Shown here in pieces: positions 1 to 7,419 of a stretch of 64,000 nucleotides of DNA (position 1 is the first letter of the stretch; each line of letters opens with the position of its first letter). The notes below the pieces were generated by a model. It searched no databases, was not told the DNA's origin, and saw only the letters and a program-made list of their open reading frames with translations. The position numbers and the translations under genes were made by a program. Source of the stretch: Coriobacteriia bacterium. Its GTDB lineage: Bacteria; Actinomycetota; Coriobacteriia; WRKU01; WQUG01. The stretch spans positions 1 through 64,000 of the forward strand of contig WRBC01000003.1 in assembly GCA_009779855.1 (NCBI GenBank). The letters run 5' to 3'.

Positions 1-1
1 A

Positions 2-163
2 CCAGGACCTAAAACTGGAGACTACGCAGATCCATTAGGGATGTTAATCGCCATGGTAGTAAGTGCGGTTCTTTTCTTCTTCACTTTAGCTCTTATCTAT
101 ATTGATAAGAGAAGTGAGAGAGAAGATGAAGCTGCAGCTACTCTTGCTGTAGGTGTAGGATAA
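2..163 (+). CDS. C-terminal end of a cell-wall-sorted surface protein (partial)
   Basis: The window opens inside a gene; 53 codons remain before TAA at 161-163. The fragment starts with a sortase-type signal, PGPKTGDYADP, followed by a hydrophobic helix of about 22 residues and a basic tail (YIDKRSER). This is the order of a cell-wall sorting signal, although the residue before PKTG is G rather than the usual L. The same signal recurs almost unchanged at the end of the chimeric gene at 31790-32578, so the genome carries at least two related surface proteins. The ectodomain lies outside the window. Confidence 0.75.
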   Translation, partial: PGPKTGDYADPLGMLIAMVVSAVLFFFTLALIYIDKRSEREDEAAATLAVGVG

Positions 164-254
164 TTAGACTTAACGAGGATAAATAAGGTAACATAAGTTA
201 ACGTTATTTGTCCAAATAAGACACAAGATGTCTTTTAGATTTTTACCTCTTTTG
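164..254. other. AT-rich gap between surface-protein gene and structured RNA
   Basis: No gene is seen. Two AAATAAG words (181-187, 214-220) and a GTTATTT occur here. They match the half-sites of the phased repeat array at 1792-1902. Confidence 0.4.
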
Positions 255-473
255 GCTGTCGGTCACACACACGTTGACAGCTTAATGAGGGTCGCATATG
301 GACTTAGGCCAAGTCTATGCGCGGTCTTGAGAAGGGATGAAAGTTGTCTACTGCAAAAAGATAAGGGATCTACCTCACACCCTTATCACTCAGCAGGACT
401 TTCGAACTTCTTTTGCCTTGGGAGACCCATCTAAGACTTCACTCAAGCCTTAGATGGGCCTTCTTTTCTTTTT
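255..473 (+). ncRNA. structured non-coding region ending in an intrinsic terminator
   Basis: Several hairpins follow one another: GCTGTC/GACAGC (255-260 with 276-281) and CGCATA..GACTT with AAGTC-TATGCG (293-305 with 311-321). A long interrupted stem then runs from 323 to 427, pairing GGTCT/AGACC, AGG/CCT, GAAAGT/ACTTTC, CTGC/GCAG and GATAAGGG/CCCTTATC. A terminator stem (426-435 with 449-458) and a T-rich run follow. ACTTCTTTTGCCT at 406-418 sits in an internal loop and recurs exactly before the terminator at 32772-32784. The only long ORF across it (228-434) resembles no protein. It could be an sRNA, a 3'-UTR element or a riboswitch; I do not recognise the family. Confidence 0.5.
426..473 (+). 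terminator. intrinsic terminator
   Basis: A 10-bp perfect stem CCCATCTAAG/CTTAGATGGG is followed by CCTTCTTTTCTTTTT. Confidence 0.85.
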
Positions 474-626
474 GGTTCCATGTAGCCTCTGCAGGGCTTT
501 TTTGGCAGGTTGACACTTACGCGCTATACTATTTTCTACTATCTAACGACTATCATACAGCAGACTGGTCGTGACCGCTTGTTAGACATGCTATTTTCTA
601 CGCTTGTGCTGTGAAGGAGGGGAACC
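474..626 (+). promoter_or_regulatory. selD upstream region
   Basis: TTGACA lies at 510-515. No well-spaced -10 box is certain. The 11-mer CTATTTTCTAC occurs twice, at 529-539 and 591-601. The selD ribosome binding site GAAGGAGGGG lies just before the start codon at 627. Confidence 0.35.
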
Positions 627-1727
627 ATGAGTGATGCAGATTGCATACGCTTAACAAAGCTTTCATCTAAGGCTGGTTGAGCCGCTAAATGGGGTCCGGG
701 TGACCTTGAGTCAGTGCTAGAACATATGCAAGGATCAGCACTGGCTGCTGGTGCCCTAGGGGGCAGTGATGACAGCCTGATGCTAGGATTCGAAACAAGC
801 GATGATGCTGCTGTATATCGCATAAGCGATGATATTGCGACGCTGCTTACGGTGGATTTCTTTACTCCTATTGTTGATGATCCTTATGACTTTGGCCGCA
901 TTACGGCTGCAAATGCCCTATCTGATGTCTACGCTATGGGTGGCCGCCCGTTGACGGCTATGAACCTGTTAGCTTTTCCTTGCTCGATGGGGCCAGAAGT
1001 AGTCGGTGAGGTTTTGCGTGGCGGTGCAGAAAAAGTATCAGAAGCAGGCGCTTTAATCGTCGGCGGTCATACCATTGATGACAGTGAGCCGAAATATGGC
1101 CTATCAGTCATGGGAACTGTGCGCCCGAACAGAGTGCTCTACAATCGCGGAGCACAGCCAGGTGATGTACTGGTGCTTACAAAGCCTCTGGGCACGGGCA
1201 TTTGGGGAACAGCCCTGAAGCGTGACCTGTATAAGGACGACCATCCGCAAGCACGGGCCGCTATAGAAATGATGGCGACGCTGAACAAGGCAGCAGCAGA
1301 GGCCTTGCAAGCGGCAGAGGTGGCAGAGGGTGTCCATGCCTGCACTGATATTACTGGATTTGGCTTAGCGGGACATCTGCACGAGATGATGCTGGCATCA
1401 GATATGACGGCAAGAATAGAGCTGAACATACTTCCTTTACTTGAAGGTGTGTGGGATTTGGCTGCTGGAAATATTATGCCAGGCAAGACGAGCGAGCTTA
1501 TAGACTGGGCGCAGGGTTTTGTGGACTTCGCAGATACCGTGTCAGAGGTAGATCGCAGTATCTGGCAGGGAATTGTATGCGATCCTCAGACATCAGGGGG
1601 CCTTCTACTGTCCATGAGTGAGGAGGTAGCAAGTAGCTATCTAGAGCTTTGTTCGACTGCAGTAAAGATAGGAACAGTGGCTGCTGCCAGTGAAAAAGAC
1701 TTTGCAGGCATGGTCGTTTTTACTTAA
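627..1727 (+). CDS. selD: selenide, water dikinase (selenophosphate synthetase), selenoprotein
   Basis: Makes selenophosphate from selenide and ATP for selenocysteine (and selenouridine) synthesis. The gene must start at ATG 627, which follows a strong GAAGGAGGGG site. Codon 18 is an in-frame UGA (678-680) in the context LTKLSSKAG-U-AAKWGPGDL, exactly where SelD proteins carry the catalytic Cys or Sec; the adjacent Lys is present. A small hairpin (693-705) follows the UGA at SECIS-like distance. The remaining 350 residues match the family throughout (DDAAVYRI, TVDFFTPIVDDPYDFG, GGHTIDD, DITGFGLAGHL, CDPQTSGGLL). Starting at the next ATG would remove the catalytic segment. The gene is monocistronic in appearance. 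The organism must also encode SelA, SelB and tRNA-Sec outside this window. Confidence 0.95.
678..705 (+). promoter_or_regulatory. selenocysteine UGA codon and candidate bacterial SECIS hairpin
   Basis: UGA is at 678-680. GGTC (693-696) pairs with GACC (702-705) around the loop CGGGT, placing the apical loop 17-21 nt after UGA. This is comparable with known bacterial SECIS elements; folding was done by eye. Confidence 0.65.
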
Positions 1728-1791
1728 GAGCTGTTTGGTTCACGGAAGTTATGTTAAGCATACTTCTATTTACTATAATCGTTAATATGAT

Positions 1792-1902
1792 AAATAAGAG
1801 CTTACGAATGAGTGTCTTATTTGCAGAAAACTATGAATATGGTAAATAAGGATTGGATAATGGAGTTCTTATTTATCAAAATTGGACTTTTTGTTAAATA
1901 AG
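1792..1902. repeat. 52-bp-phased AAATAAG repeat array
   Basis: AAATAAG starts at 1792, 1844 and 1896, exactly 52 bp apart. The first two copies are each paired with CTTATTT after 17 bp (1816-1822, 1868-1874), giving two identical inverted repeats AAATAAG-N17-CTTATTT. The array sits directly upstream of the Cys-rich/maturation-protease pair and may be an operator array. Confidence 0.6.
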
Positions 1903-1925
1903 AACTAGAAAGGTAGACCTAAGAC

Positions 1926-2216
1926 ATGACTACATCTACTTCTGCCTGTTGGCGGATCCGCAATTGCTCACCAGAGGTTCAGGAGTATTGTCAGCATGCT
2001 GTGACAGACTATGATATGTGTCCTGCAACCTGCAAGTTTGCTGTTTGCACCCGACCAGAGCACAAGCCAACCTATGATCCCCTGTTTGTCTTTGAGCCTA
2101 ATATTGACCGGGAACAGGCGTTGAAGCACAGTTGCTTTCACTGCGAGTTTTTCCTCAAAAATGGCCCGAAGAAAGATAAGAATGCCCCGCGCGCGCATGA
2201 AGAAGAGGTCGCTTGA
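1926..2216 (+). CDS. small cysteine-rich protein next to a hydrogenase-maturation-type protease
   Basis: A 96-residue soluble protein with eight Cys. Five of these fall in CSPEVQEYC-x9-CPATC-x4-C near the N-terminus and two in a CFHC pair near residue 62, a pattern suggestive of metal or Fe-S binding. The tail is basic. No family is recognised. The stop codon overlaps the ATG of the next gene (TGATG), so the two are translationally coupled and probably act together. The start ATG is preceded by GAAAGGTAG. Confidence 0.7.
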   Translation: MTTSTSACWRIRNCSPEVQEYCQHAVTDYDMCPATCKFAVCTRPEHKPTYDPLFVFEPNIDREQALKHSCFHCEFFLKNGPKKDKNAPRAHEEEVA

Positions 2217-2851
2217 TGCCTTCTTTATCGGCGCAGCCAGTAAACACCCTGGATGATTTGCGCGATCGACTTGCAAGGGAAAAGCCTACCACTGACGAAC
2301 TCGTTCTTATTATGGGGGCAGGCAATATCATTATGGGGGATGAGGGCGTGGGTCCCACAGCGCTTGATTATCTGCACAAGCATTATGATTTCCCAGAAAA
2401 TGTTGCACTGCTGGATGTGGCTACGACAGGCATTTCCATGTTACCCAATCTTGAGGGCATGGATCACCTTATCATTATTGATGCCGCAGATGACAGCGGA
2501 CATCCCCCGGGGACAGTGATTTTTTATACACCCGAAGACTTGGCGGATCAGCAGGTTATGCATTCTGCGCATGATCAGCGCCTGACGGATGTTCTTTTTG
2601 CGGCAAAGTTGACGGGCATTGAGCTTAAGTCAGTAGTAGTGGTAGGTGTTCAGGTAGAGAGCCTAGAGCACTTTGTGCTTGAACTGTCTGAGCCCGTTAA
2701 GGAAGCAATTCCTGTGGCCTGCGCAGCCACCTTGCACTGCTTACAGGAACTAGGTTACGCAGCAACAGCAAGGTCAGATGTTGAGGTTAATCCAGTGCTG
2801 CTAGATGCACTTCAAAACTATGGTCCAGAGACCAGTTCGAAGGAAGATTAA
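2216..2851 (+). CDS. hydrogenase maturation protease (HyaD/HycI, peptidase M52 type)
   Basis: M52 endopeptidases clip the C-terminal tail of the NiFe hydrogenase large subunit after nickel insertion. The diagnostic N-terminal motif MGAGNIIMGDEGVGPTALDYL is present around residues 31-50, with the metal-binding Asp/Glu, followed by LDVATTGISML and the HSAHDQRLTDVL His motif near residue 118. At 211 residues it is longer than the usual ~160, with an N-terminal extension of about 28 residues. ATG 2216 is chosen because it overlaps the preceding stop. No hydrogenase subunit occurs in the window, so the substrate is encoded elsewhere or the role has diverged. Confidence 0.8.
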   Translation: MPSLSAQPVNTLDDLRDRLAREKPTTDELVLIMGAGNIIMGDEGVGPTALDYLHKHYDFPENVALLDVATTGISMLPNLEGMDHLIIIDAADDSGHPPGTVIFYTPEDLADQQVMHSAHDQRLTDVLFAAKLTGIELKSVVVVGVQVESLEHFVLELSEPVKEAIPVACAATLHCLQELGYAATARSDVEVNPVLLDALQNYGPETSSKED

Positions 2852-2911
2852 TAGGTGCAGGTTTTGGCCTTTAACGAAATGTCAAACAGTCACCATTAGA
2901 CCAAATTCCTA

Positions 2912-2970
2912 TTGACAGGGGAAACCCATTCGCATACTATATCTAGTGCTGCAAATTGTGCTATCCACAA
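2912..2970 (+). promoter_or_regulatory. nrdD promoter with NrdR-box-like palindrome
   Basis: TTGACA (2912-2917) and TACTAT (2935-2940) are 17 bp apart. The -10 box lies inside CATACTATATCTAGTG (2933-2948), which resembles the NrdR consensus (aCACTATATATAGTGt). A second dyad TTGTG-N5-CACAA (2956-2970) is centred about 21 bp downstream. NrdR represses RNR genes when dATP is high. Confidence 0.65.
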
Positions 2971-3051
2971 GGTATTGCGCTAAGAAAAGAATCAGCACAG
3001 GCCTGCTAGCTGCTGTTTCATAAGTCACCTGTCTTCAAAGAAAGAGGAATT

Positions 3052-5085
3052 ATGTCTGCTACAACAAAGCAAGAATCATCACTGCCACTAAAGCGTATTG
3101 CAGGGGTAATAAAGCGCGACGGTGAAAAGGTTCCCTTCGAAGCAAAGAAGATATTTGTAGCAATTGAGCAGGCAGGTAAAGCGACAGGAGAATTCAATCC
3201 AGAGCGCGCAGAAAGCCTTCGTAGTGAGGTACTGCGCGAGCTCACAGAGACGTTTGCCGATAAGTATCCTGCTGTTGAAACTATTCAAGACTATGTAGAG
3301 AGCGCCCTTATCAGGGAAGGATACCTTGAAACTGCGCGTGCTTATATCGTATACCGCGAGAAGCGTCGTAAGGCACGTAGTGATCTTCAGACGCTTGTTA
3401 ACGTTGAGACTTCAATGAATGAATATCTTGAGCGCCTTGATTGGCGCGTACAGGCGAACGCCAACCAGGGCTATTCTCTGGGGGGACTTATCCTGAATGT
3501 TTCGGGTAAGGTTGTCGCTAACTATTGGTTGTCTCATGTTTATCCGCAGGCCGTAGGTGAGGCTCACCGTAATGCTGACATTCATATCCATGATTTAGAT
3601 ATGCTTTCAGGATACTGTGCGGGATGGTCACTGCGCACCCTTCTTAATGAGGGTCTTAACGGTGTTCCTGGCAAGGTTGAGGCAGGACCACCAAAACATC
3701 TCTCTTCAGTGGTAGGACAGATTGTGAACTTCTTAGGAACCCTGCAAAATGAATGGGCAGGGGCTCAGGCCTTCTCATCTTTTGACACCTACCTTGCGCC
3801 CTTTGTGCGCGTGGACAACCTTTCTTATGAAGAAGTCTACCAGGCCATTCAAGAGCTTGTCTATAACTTGAATGTGCCTTCACGTTGGGGTACTCAGACA
3901 CCTTTTACTAATCTGACTTTTGACTGGGTATGCCCAGAGGACCTTGCAGAAGAACACCCACTTATTGGGGGCAAGCCTGTTGACTTCACCTATGGTGAGC
4001 TTCAAAAAGAGATGGACATGATTAACCGTGCTTACATCGAGGTTATGACAAAGGGGGATGCCCTGGGTCGTGTGTTCACTTTCCCTATTCCCACCTATAA
4101 CATCACCAAGGACTTCCAGTGGGATACTGAAAGTGCCAATCTGCTGTTTGAAATGACGGCAAAGTACGGACTTCCTTATTTTCAGAACTTCTTGAACTCT
4201 GACCTTGAGCCACATATGGTGCGCTCTATGTGTTGCCGCCTGCAGCTTGATCTTACTGAGTTACTTAAGCGTGGAAATGGACTTTTTGGATCAGCTGAAC
4301 AAACGGGATCACTGGGTGTTGTGACGATTAACTGCGCACGCCTAGGACATACCTACAAAGGTGACGAAGAAGGACTCTTCGCGTACACTGCAGAGCTTTT
4401 AGATTTGGCTAAAACAAGTCTAGAGTTAAAGCGTAAGGTTATTCAGGGCTATATTGACGGCGGCCTTTTCCCTTACACGAAGCGCTACCTAGGAACCTTG
4501 CGTAATCACTTCTCAACCATTGGGGTTAACGGCATTAATGAGATGATTCGCAATTTCACCGATGACAAAGAGGACATCTCGACAGAATGGGGTAATGGGT
4601 TTGCCCTGCGCTATCTTGACTTTATTCGTGATGCAATGACAGAGTTCCAAGAAGAAACAGGTAACCTTTACAACCTTGAAGCAACACCTGCAGAGGGAAC
4701 GACCTATCGTTTTGCCCGTGAAGATAAAAAGCGTTTTGCAGATATCTTGCAGGCTGGCACTGAGGAGCATCCTTACTACACGAACTCAAGTCAGTTGCCT
4801 GCTGGATTTACCGCAGATCCTTTTGACGCACTTTCGCGTCAGGAAGCACTTCAGTCTAAATATACAGGCGGTACCGTACTGCACCTTTACATGGCTGAAC
4901 GTTTGAATTCTGCAGAGGCATGCAAGAACCTTGTTAAACGCTCATTGGAGAGTTTCCGCCTGCCGTATATTACGATTACACCGACGTTTTCGATTTGTCC
5001 AAAGCATGGATATATCGCTGGTGAGCATGAATATTGCCCGAAGTGTGACGATGACCTCTTAGCAGAGGAAGCCGCAGCTGCCTAG
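3052..5085 (+). CDS. nrdD: anaerobic ribonucleoside-triphosphate reductase, catalytic part
   Basis: Class III RNR reduces NTPs to dNTPs under anaerobic conditions using a glycyl radical. An ATP-cone regulatory domain spans residues about 10-105, followed by the ten-stranded barrel (for example NADIHIHDLD, NLNVPSRWGTQTPFTN, GSLGVVTINCARLGH). The C-terminus carries the zinc site CPKHGY...CPKC and then stops with TAG. The expected glycyl-radical loop (RVxGY...) is missing from this 677-residue protein and is supplied by the next gene, at 5191. The promoter upstream carries an NrdR-like box. The RBS AAAGAGG precedes the ATG. Confidence 0.93.
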   Translation: MSATTKQESSLPLKRIAGVIKRDGEKVPFEAKKIFVAIEQAGKATGEFNPERAESLRSEVLRELTETFADKYPAVETIQDYVESALIREGYLETARAYIVYREKRRKARSDLQTLVNVETSMNEYLERLDWRVQANANQGYSLGGLILNVSGKVVANYWLSHVYPQAVGEAHRNADIHIHDLDMLSGYCAGWSLRTLLNEGLNGVPGKVEAGPPKHLSSVVGQIVNFLGTLQNEWAGAQAFSSFDTYLAPFVRVDNLSYEEVYQAIQELVYNLNVPSRWGTQTPFTNLTFDWVCPEDLAEEHPLIGGKPVDFTYGELQKEMDMINRAYIEVMTKGDALGRVFTFPIPTYNITKDFQWDTESANLLFEMTAKYGLPYFQNFLNSDLEPHMVRSMCCRLQLDLTELLKRGNGLFGSAEQTGSLGVVTINCARLGHTYKGDEEGLFAYTAELLDLAKTSLELKRKVIQGYIDGGLFPYTKRYLGTLRNHFSTIGVNGINEMIRNFTDDKEDISTEWGNGFALRYLDFIRDAMTEFQEETGNLYNLEATPAEGTTYRFAREDKKRFADILQAGTEEHPYYTNSSQLPAGFTADPFDALSRQEALQSKYTGGTVLHLYMAERLNSAEACKNLVKRSLESFRLPYITITPTFSICPKHGYIAGEHEYCPKCDDDLLAEEAAAA

Positions 5086-5190
5086 GTTTAGGCTGTAAGC
5101 GAGGACTGCGATTAGCATTTATCGTAACTACATAGCGCAAATACCGAATACTGTTTTAAGAATAAAAGCATAAACAAGAGAGGAAAAACA

Positions 5191-5379
5191 ATGACACCCG
5201 ATAATATGACAGCGGCAAGTGCTACTGAAACATCAAAGCTTGACGATAGCAAGAGAACCCCTTGTGAGGTGTGGACACGTGTGATGGGCTATCACCGTCC
5301 AGCATCTTCATTCAACAATGGAAAGCAGAGTGAGTTCGCAGAGAGAGTTTACTTCGAAGACTCTTCAAGCAACGTTTAA
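5191..5379 (+). CDS. separate glycyl-radical domain of the anaerobic ribonucleotide reductase
   Basis: A 62-residue protein whose second half (CEVWTRVMGYHRPASSFNNG, then KQSEFAERVYF) is the typical C-terminal glycyl-radical segment of NrdD; the Gly in RVMGY would carry the radical. It lies 105 bp after the TAG of the large NrdD part, has its own RBS (AGAGAGG) and ATG, and precedes the activase gene. In most class III enzymes this segment is the end of the same polypeptide. Here it is apparently a free subunit, comparable in principle to the YfiD/GrcA spare glycyl-radical domain of pyruvate formate-lyase. Some other anaerobes are thought to have a similar split. Confidence 0.85.
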   Translation: MTPDNMTAASATETSKLDDSKRTPCEVWTRVMGYHRPASSFNNGKQSEFAERVYFEDSSSNV

Positions 5380-5408
5380 GACTGCTGCACAACTTAAGTA
5401 AATACAGG

Positions 5409-6173
5409 ATTGGAGGGATTTCCCTCTTTTCGACAGTAGATTGGCCGGGGCATATTGCTGCCACGGTCTTTCTTAAGGGATGCCCGTGGAAATGCTCTTA
5501 CTGTCACAATAAGCACCTGCTTTCAGCCGCCCCTGCAGAGGACGATGTTCTTTGGGGACAAATTGCTCCTGAACTAGAAAAGCGGAGAGGTTTTCTTGAT
5601 GGTGTGGTCTTTTCTGGGGGAGAGCCCCTAGTTTGCCCTTATCTTGAAGAGCTAATTCGTGAGGTTAGGGACGTGGGGTTTTTAGTTGGACTTCATACTA
5701 ATGGCACTAGTCCTGCGAAGCTTAGAATGTTGCTAGCTCAGAAGGACGATGAGGGAAGATCCCTTGTTGACTGGGTGGGGTTTGATATTAAGACTTCTTT
5801 TGATGGCAGTAGTGGTAGTGGTGCACTTGATGTTTCCCTTGACGCCGCCTCTCTTGGTCTGGAGGACTCTTCCTCCCACTATGACAGGCTAACAGGCTTA
5901 AAGGGAAGCGGGGAAGCAGTGCGCGAGAGCCTTGCAGTGCTGCAGGACAGCGGTGTTGACTATGAGCTAAGGACCACTCTTTCTTCTGAGGCGCTTGATG
6001 AGGGTACTCTTATTACTTTAGGAGAAGAGCTCTTGTCCCTGGGTGAAAAGGATTGGGTTCTTCAAAAATGTCGCGAAGAAGAGTCAAACCGCGAGCAGTT
6101 GCTATCTTTTGATCTTGGTGCAGTTAGGAAACAGTTGCTGCGACAAGGCTTCGAGATCCTTACGATTCGCTAA
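5409..6173 (+). CDS. nrdG: anaerobic RNR activating protein (radical SAM), start uncertain
   Basis: Generates the glycyl radical on NrdD from S-adenosylmethionine. The cluster motif CPWKCSYCHN (CX3CX2C) is clear within KGCPWKCSYCHN, preceded by GGISLFSTVDWPG, a typical start for this family, and followed by VVFSGGEPL. The reading frame is open from 5334, but it contains no ATG, GTG or TTG before GTG 5595 and ATG 5604, which lie well inside the domain. The homologous part begins at ATT 5409 (IGGI). CTG 5382/5385 or ATT are possible noncanonical starts, or a base has been lost. It follows the small glycyl-radical gene directly, fitting a single operon. Confidence 0.8.
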   Translation: MGGISLFSTVDWPGHIAATVFLKGCPWKCSYCHNKHLLSAAPAEDDVLWGQIAPELEKRRGFLDGVVFSGGEPLVCPYLEELIREVRDVGFLVGLHTNGTSPAKLRMLLAQKDDEGRSLVDWVGFDIKTSFDGSSGSGALDVSLDAASLGLEDSSSHYDRLTGLKGSGEAVRESLAVLQDSGVDYELRTTLSSEALDEGTLITLGEELLSLGEKDWVLQKCREEESNREQLLSFDLGAVRKQLLRQGFEILTIR

Positions 6174-6217
6174 TATGAAGTAAGGATACGAATTTTAAGA
6201 AAGAGGCGGTACAGCAT

Positions 6218-7318
6218 ATGGACAAAGAATTAAGGGAGAGACTGAATCGCAGCTCAAGACCTGTGGTAAATCGAAGCCCAAATCAGAATCCACAGCGAGA
6301 CCCACGCCAACAAACCTTTCATCAAAATCCCCATCGAAACCGGGAGGCTGTCCCTTCTTTTGACCATGGTCAGACCTCTGCTGGTAAAAACGCAAAGAAT
6401 CTACGTCGCACGCGACACACACGCGGCAAATTTAAGAAATTCTTATATGCAGTAGGACTTGTATTGCTTCTGGTGTTTGCTGGGGGCGTAGCCTACTACA
6501 TTAGCCTGCAAAACAGGATGACGGTTTCAGAGGTTCCAGCTTCGCTGACTGATACGCAGACGCCTCTTCCGACTGAGCCTTTCAATCTTGCCATTTTTGG
6601 GTCAGACACACGCGATCCTGACCTGAGGGCTCGCGCAGATACTATAATCTTAGCGCGTATAGATCCTGTCGATAATAGAATGTGGATGGTGTCCATTCCC
6701 CGTGATACTAGAGTAGAGCTTCCTGGTTACGGAACGCAAAGAATCAACGCTGCCTACGCCTTTGGTGGGTCTGATATGGCAATTCAGGCTGTTAAAGACG
6801 TGACTGGACAAGACGTTCATCATTTTATTACCCTTAACTTTTGGGGCTTTGAGGGCATTGTTGATGCCATGGGTGGAATTGAAATGGATGTGCCCTTTGC
6901 TATTGATGATCCTCAAGGGGACATTACCCCAGATGGAAGCGCTTCTCGCATAGAGCCTGGGCTACAGACCCTAGATGGCGCACATGCACTTACCTTTGTT
7001 AGACATAGAGATGGCTTTGTTGATGGGGACTTTGGCAGAATGCGAGCCCAGCAAGAATTCTTAAGGGCGATGGGTTCACAGCTGACTGATGTCCCTGTGT
7101 GGCGTCTTCCCTTTGTAGCTAATTCATTTGCTGATAATACCACTACCAACCTCACACCTTTCGAACTGGCAATGGTGGCCCGCGGAATGCGCGGAGTGGG
7201 CTCGGATAATCTGTACCTGACGACACTTCCTAGCGAATGGCGTGCACCGTATGTCGAGATACATGAAGCTGCGGCTTCAGAGGTCTGGGGTAACTTTGGA
7301 ATAGCACCTTTTGAATAG
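6218..7318 (+). CDS. LytR-CpsA-Psr (LCP) family cell-wall glycopolymer ligase
   Basis: LCP proteins attach teichoic acids or polysaccharides to peptidoglycan at the outer membrane face. About 70 polar, Asn/Arg-rich cytoplasmic residues precede one transmembrane helix (residues ~76-95). The LCP domain follows: FNLAIFGSDTRDP, ARADTIILARIDP, MWMVSIPRDTRVELPGYG, RINAAYAFGG, and FVRHRDGFVDGDFGRMRAQQ. The Arg and Asp residues that bind pyrophosphate are present. At 366 residues it has normal length. The RBS AAAGAGGCGG precedes ATG. Confidence 0.9.
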   Translation: MDKELRERLNRSSRPVVNRSPNQNPQRDPRQQTFHQNPHRNREAVPSFDHGQTSAGKNAKNLRRTRHTRGKFKKFLYAVGLVLLLVFAGGVAYYISLQNRMTVSEVPASLTDTQTPLPTEPFNLAIFGSDTRDPDLRARADTIILARIDPVDNRMWMVSIPRDTRVELPGYGTQRINAAYAFGGSDMAIQAVKDVTGQDVHHFITLNFWGFEGIVDAMGGIEMDVPFAIDDPQGDITPDGSASRIEPGLQTLDGAHALTFVRHRDGFVDGDFGRMRAQQEFLRAMGSQLTDVPVWRLPFVANSFADNTTTNLTPFELAMVARGMRGVGSDNLYLTTLPSEWRAPYVEIHEAAASEVWGNFGIAPFE

Positions 7319-7373
7319 TGTTGCTGCTTAGGGAGCCTTATGAGCACAATACTTACAGTTGCTTTCATGCTTG

Positions 7374-7413
7374 AATATTTATGATTTACATAAATATTAC
7401 GACATGATACTAT
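7374..7413 (+). promoter_or_regulatory. promoter with 10-bp perfect palindrome; likely leaderless start
   Basis: AATATTTATG (7374-7383) and CATAAATATT (7389-7398) form a perfect inverted repeat. It overlaps the -35 of TTTACA (7385-7390)-N17-TACTAT (7408-7413). The expected transcription start coincides with the ATG at 7420, so the mRNA is probably leaderless. Autoregulation by the HTH protein encoded just downstream is likely. Confidence 0.65.
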
Positions 7414-7419
7414 TTATGT

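Noticed and set aside
228-434. 68-codon ORF upstream of selD
   Set aside because: It spans the hairpins and terminator of a structured RNA, has no RBS and resembles no protein.
714-1727. selD starting at ATG 714
   Set aside because: It would remove the conserved catalytic segment; the UGA at 678 reads as Sec from ATG 627 with a strong RBS.
5083-5190. Readthrough joining NrdD to the glycyl-radical protein
   Set aside because: The stop is TAG, the gap is 105 bp with further stops, and the small gene has its own RBS and ATG.
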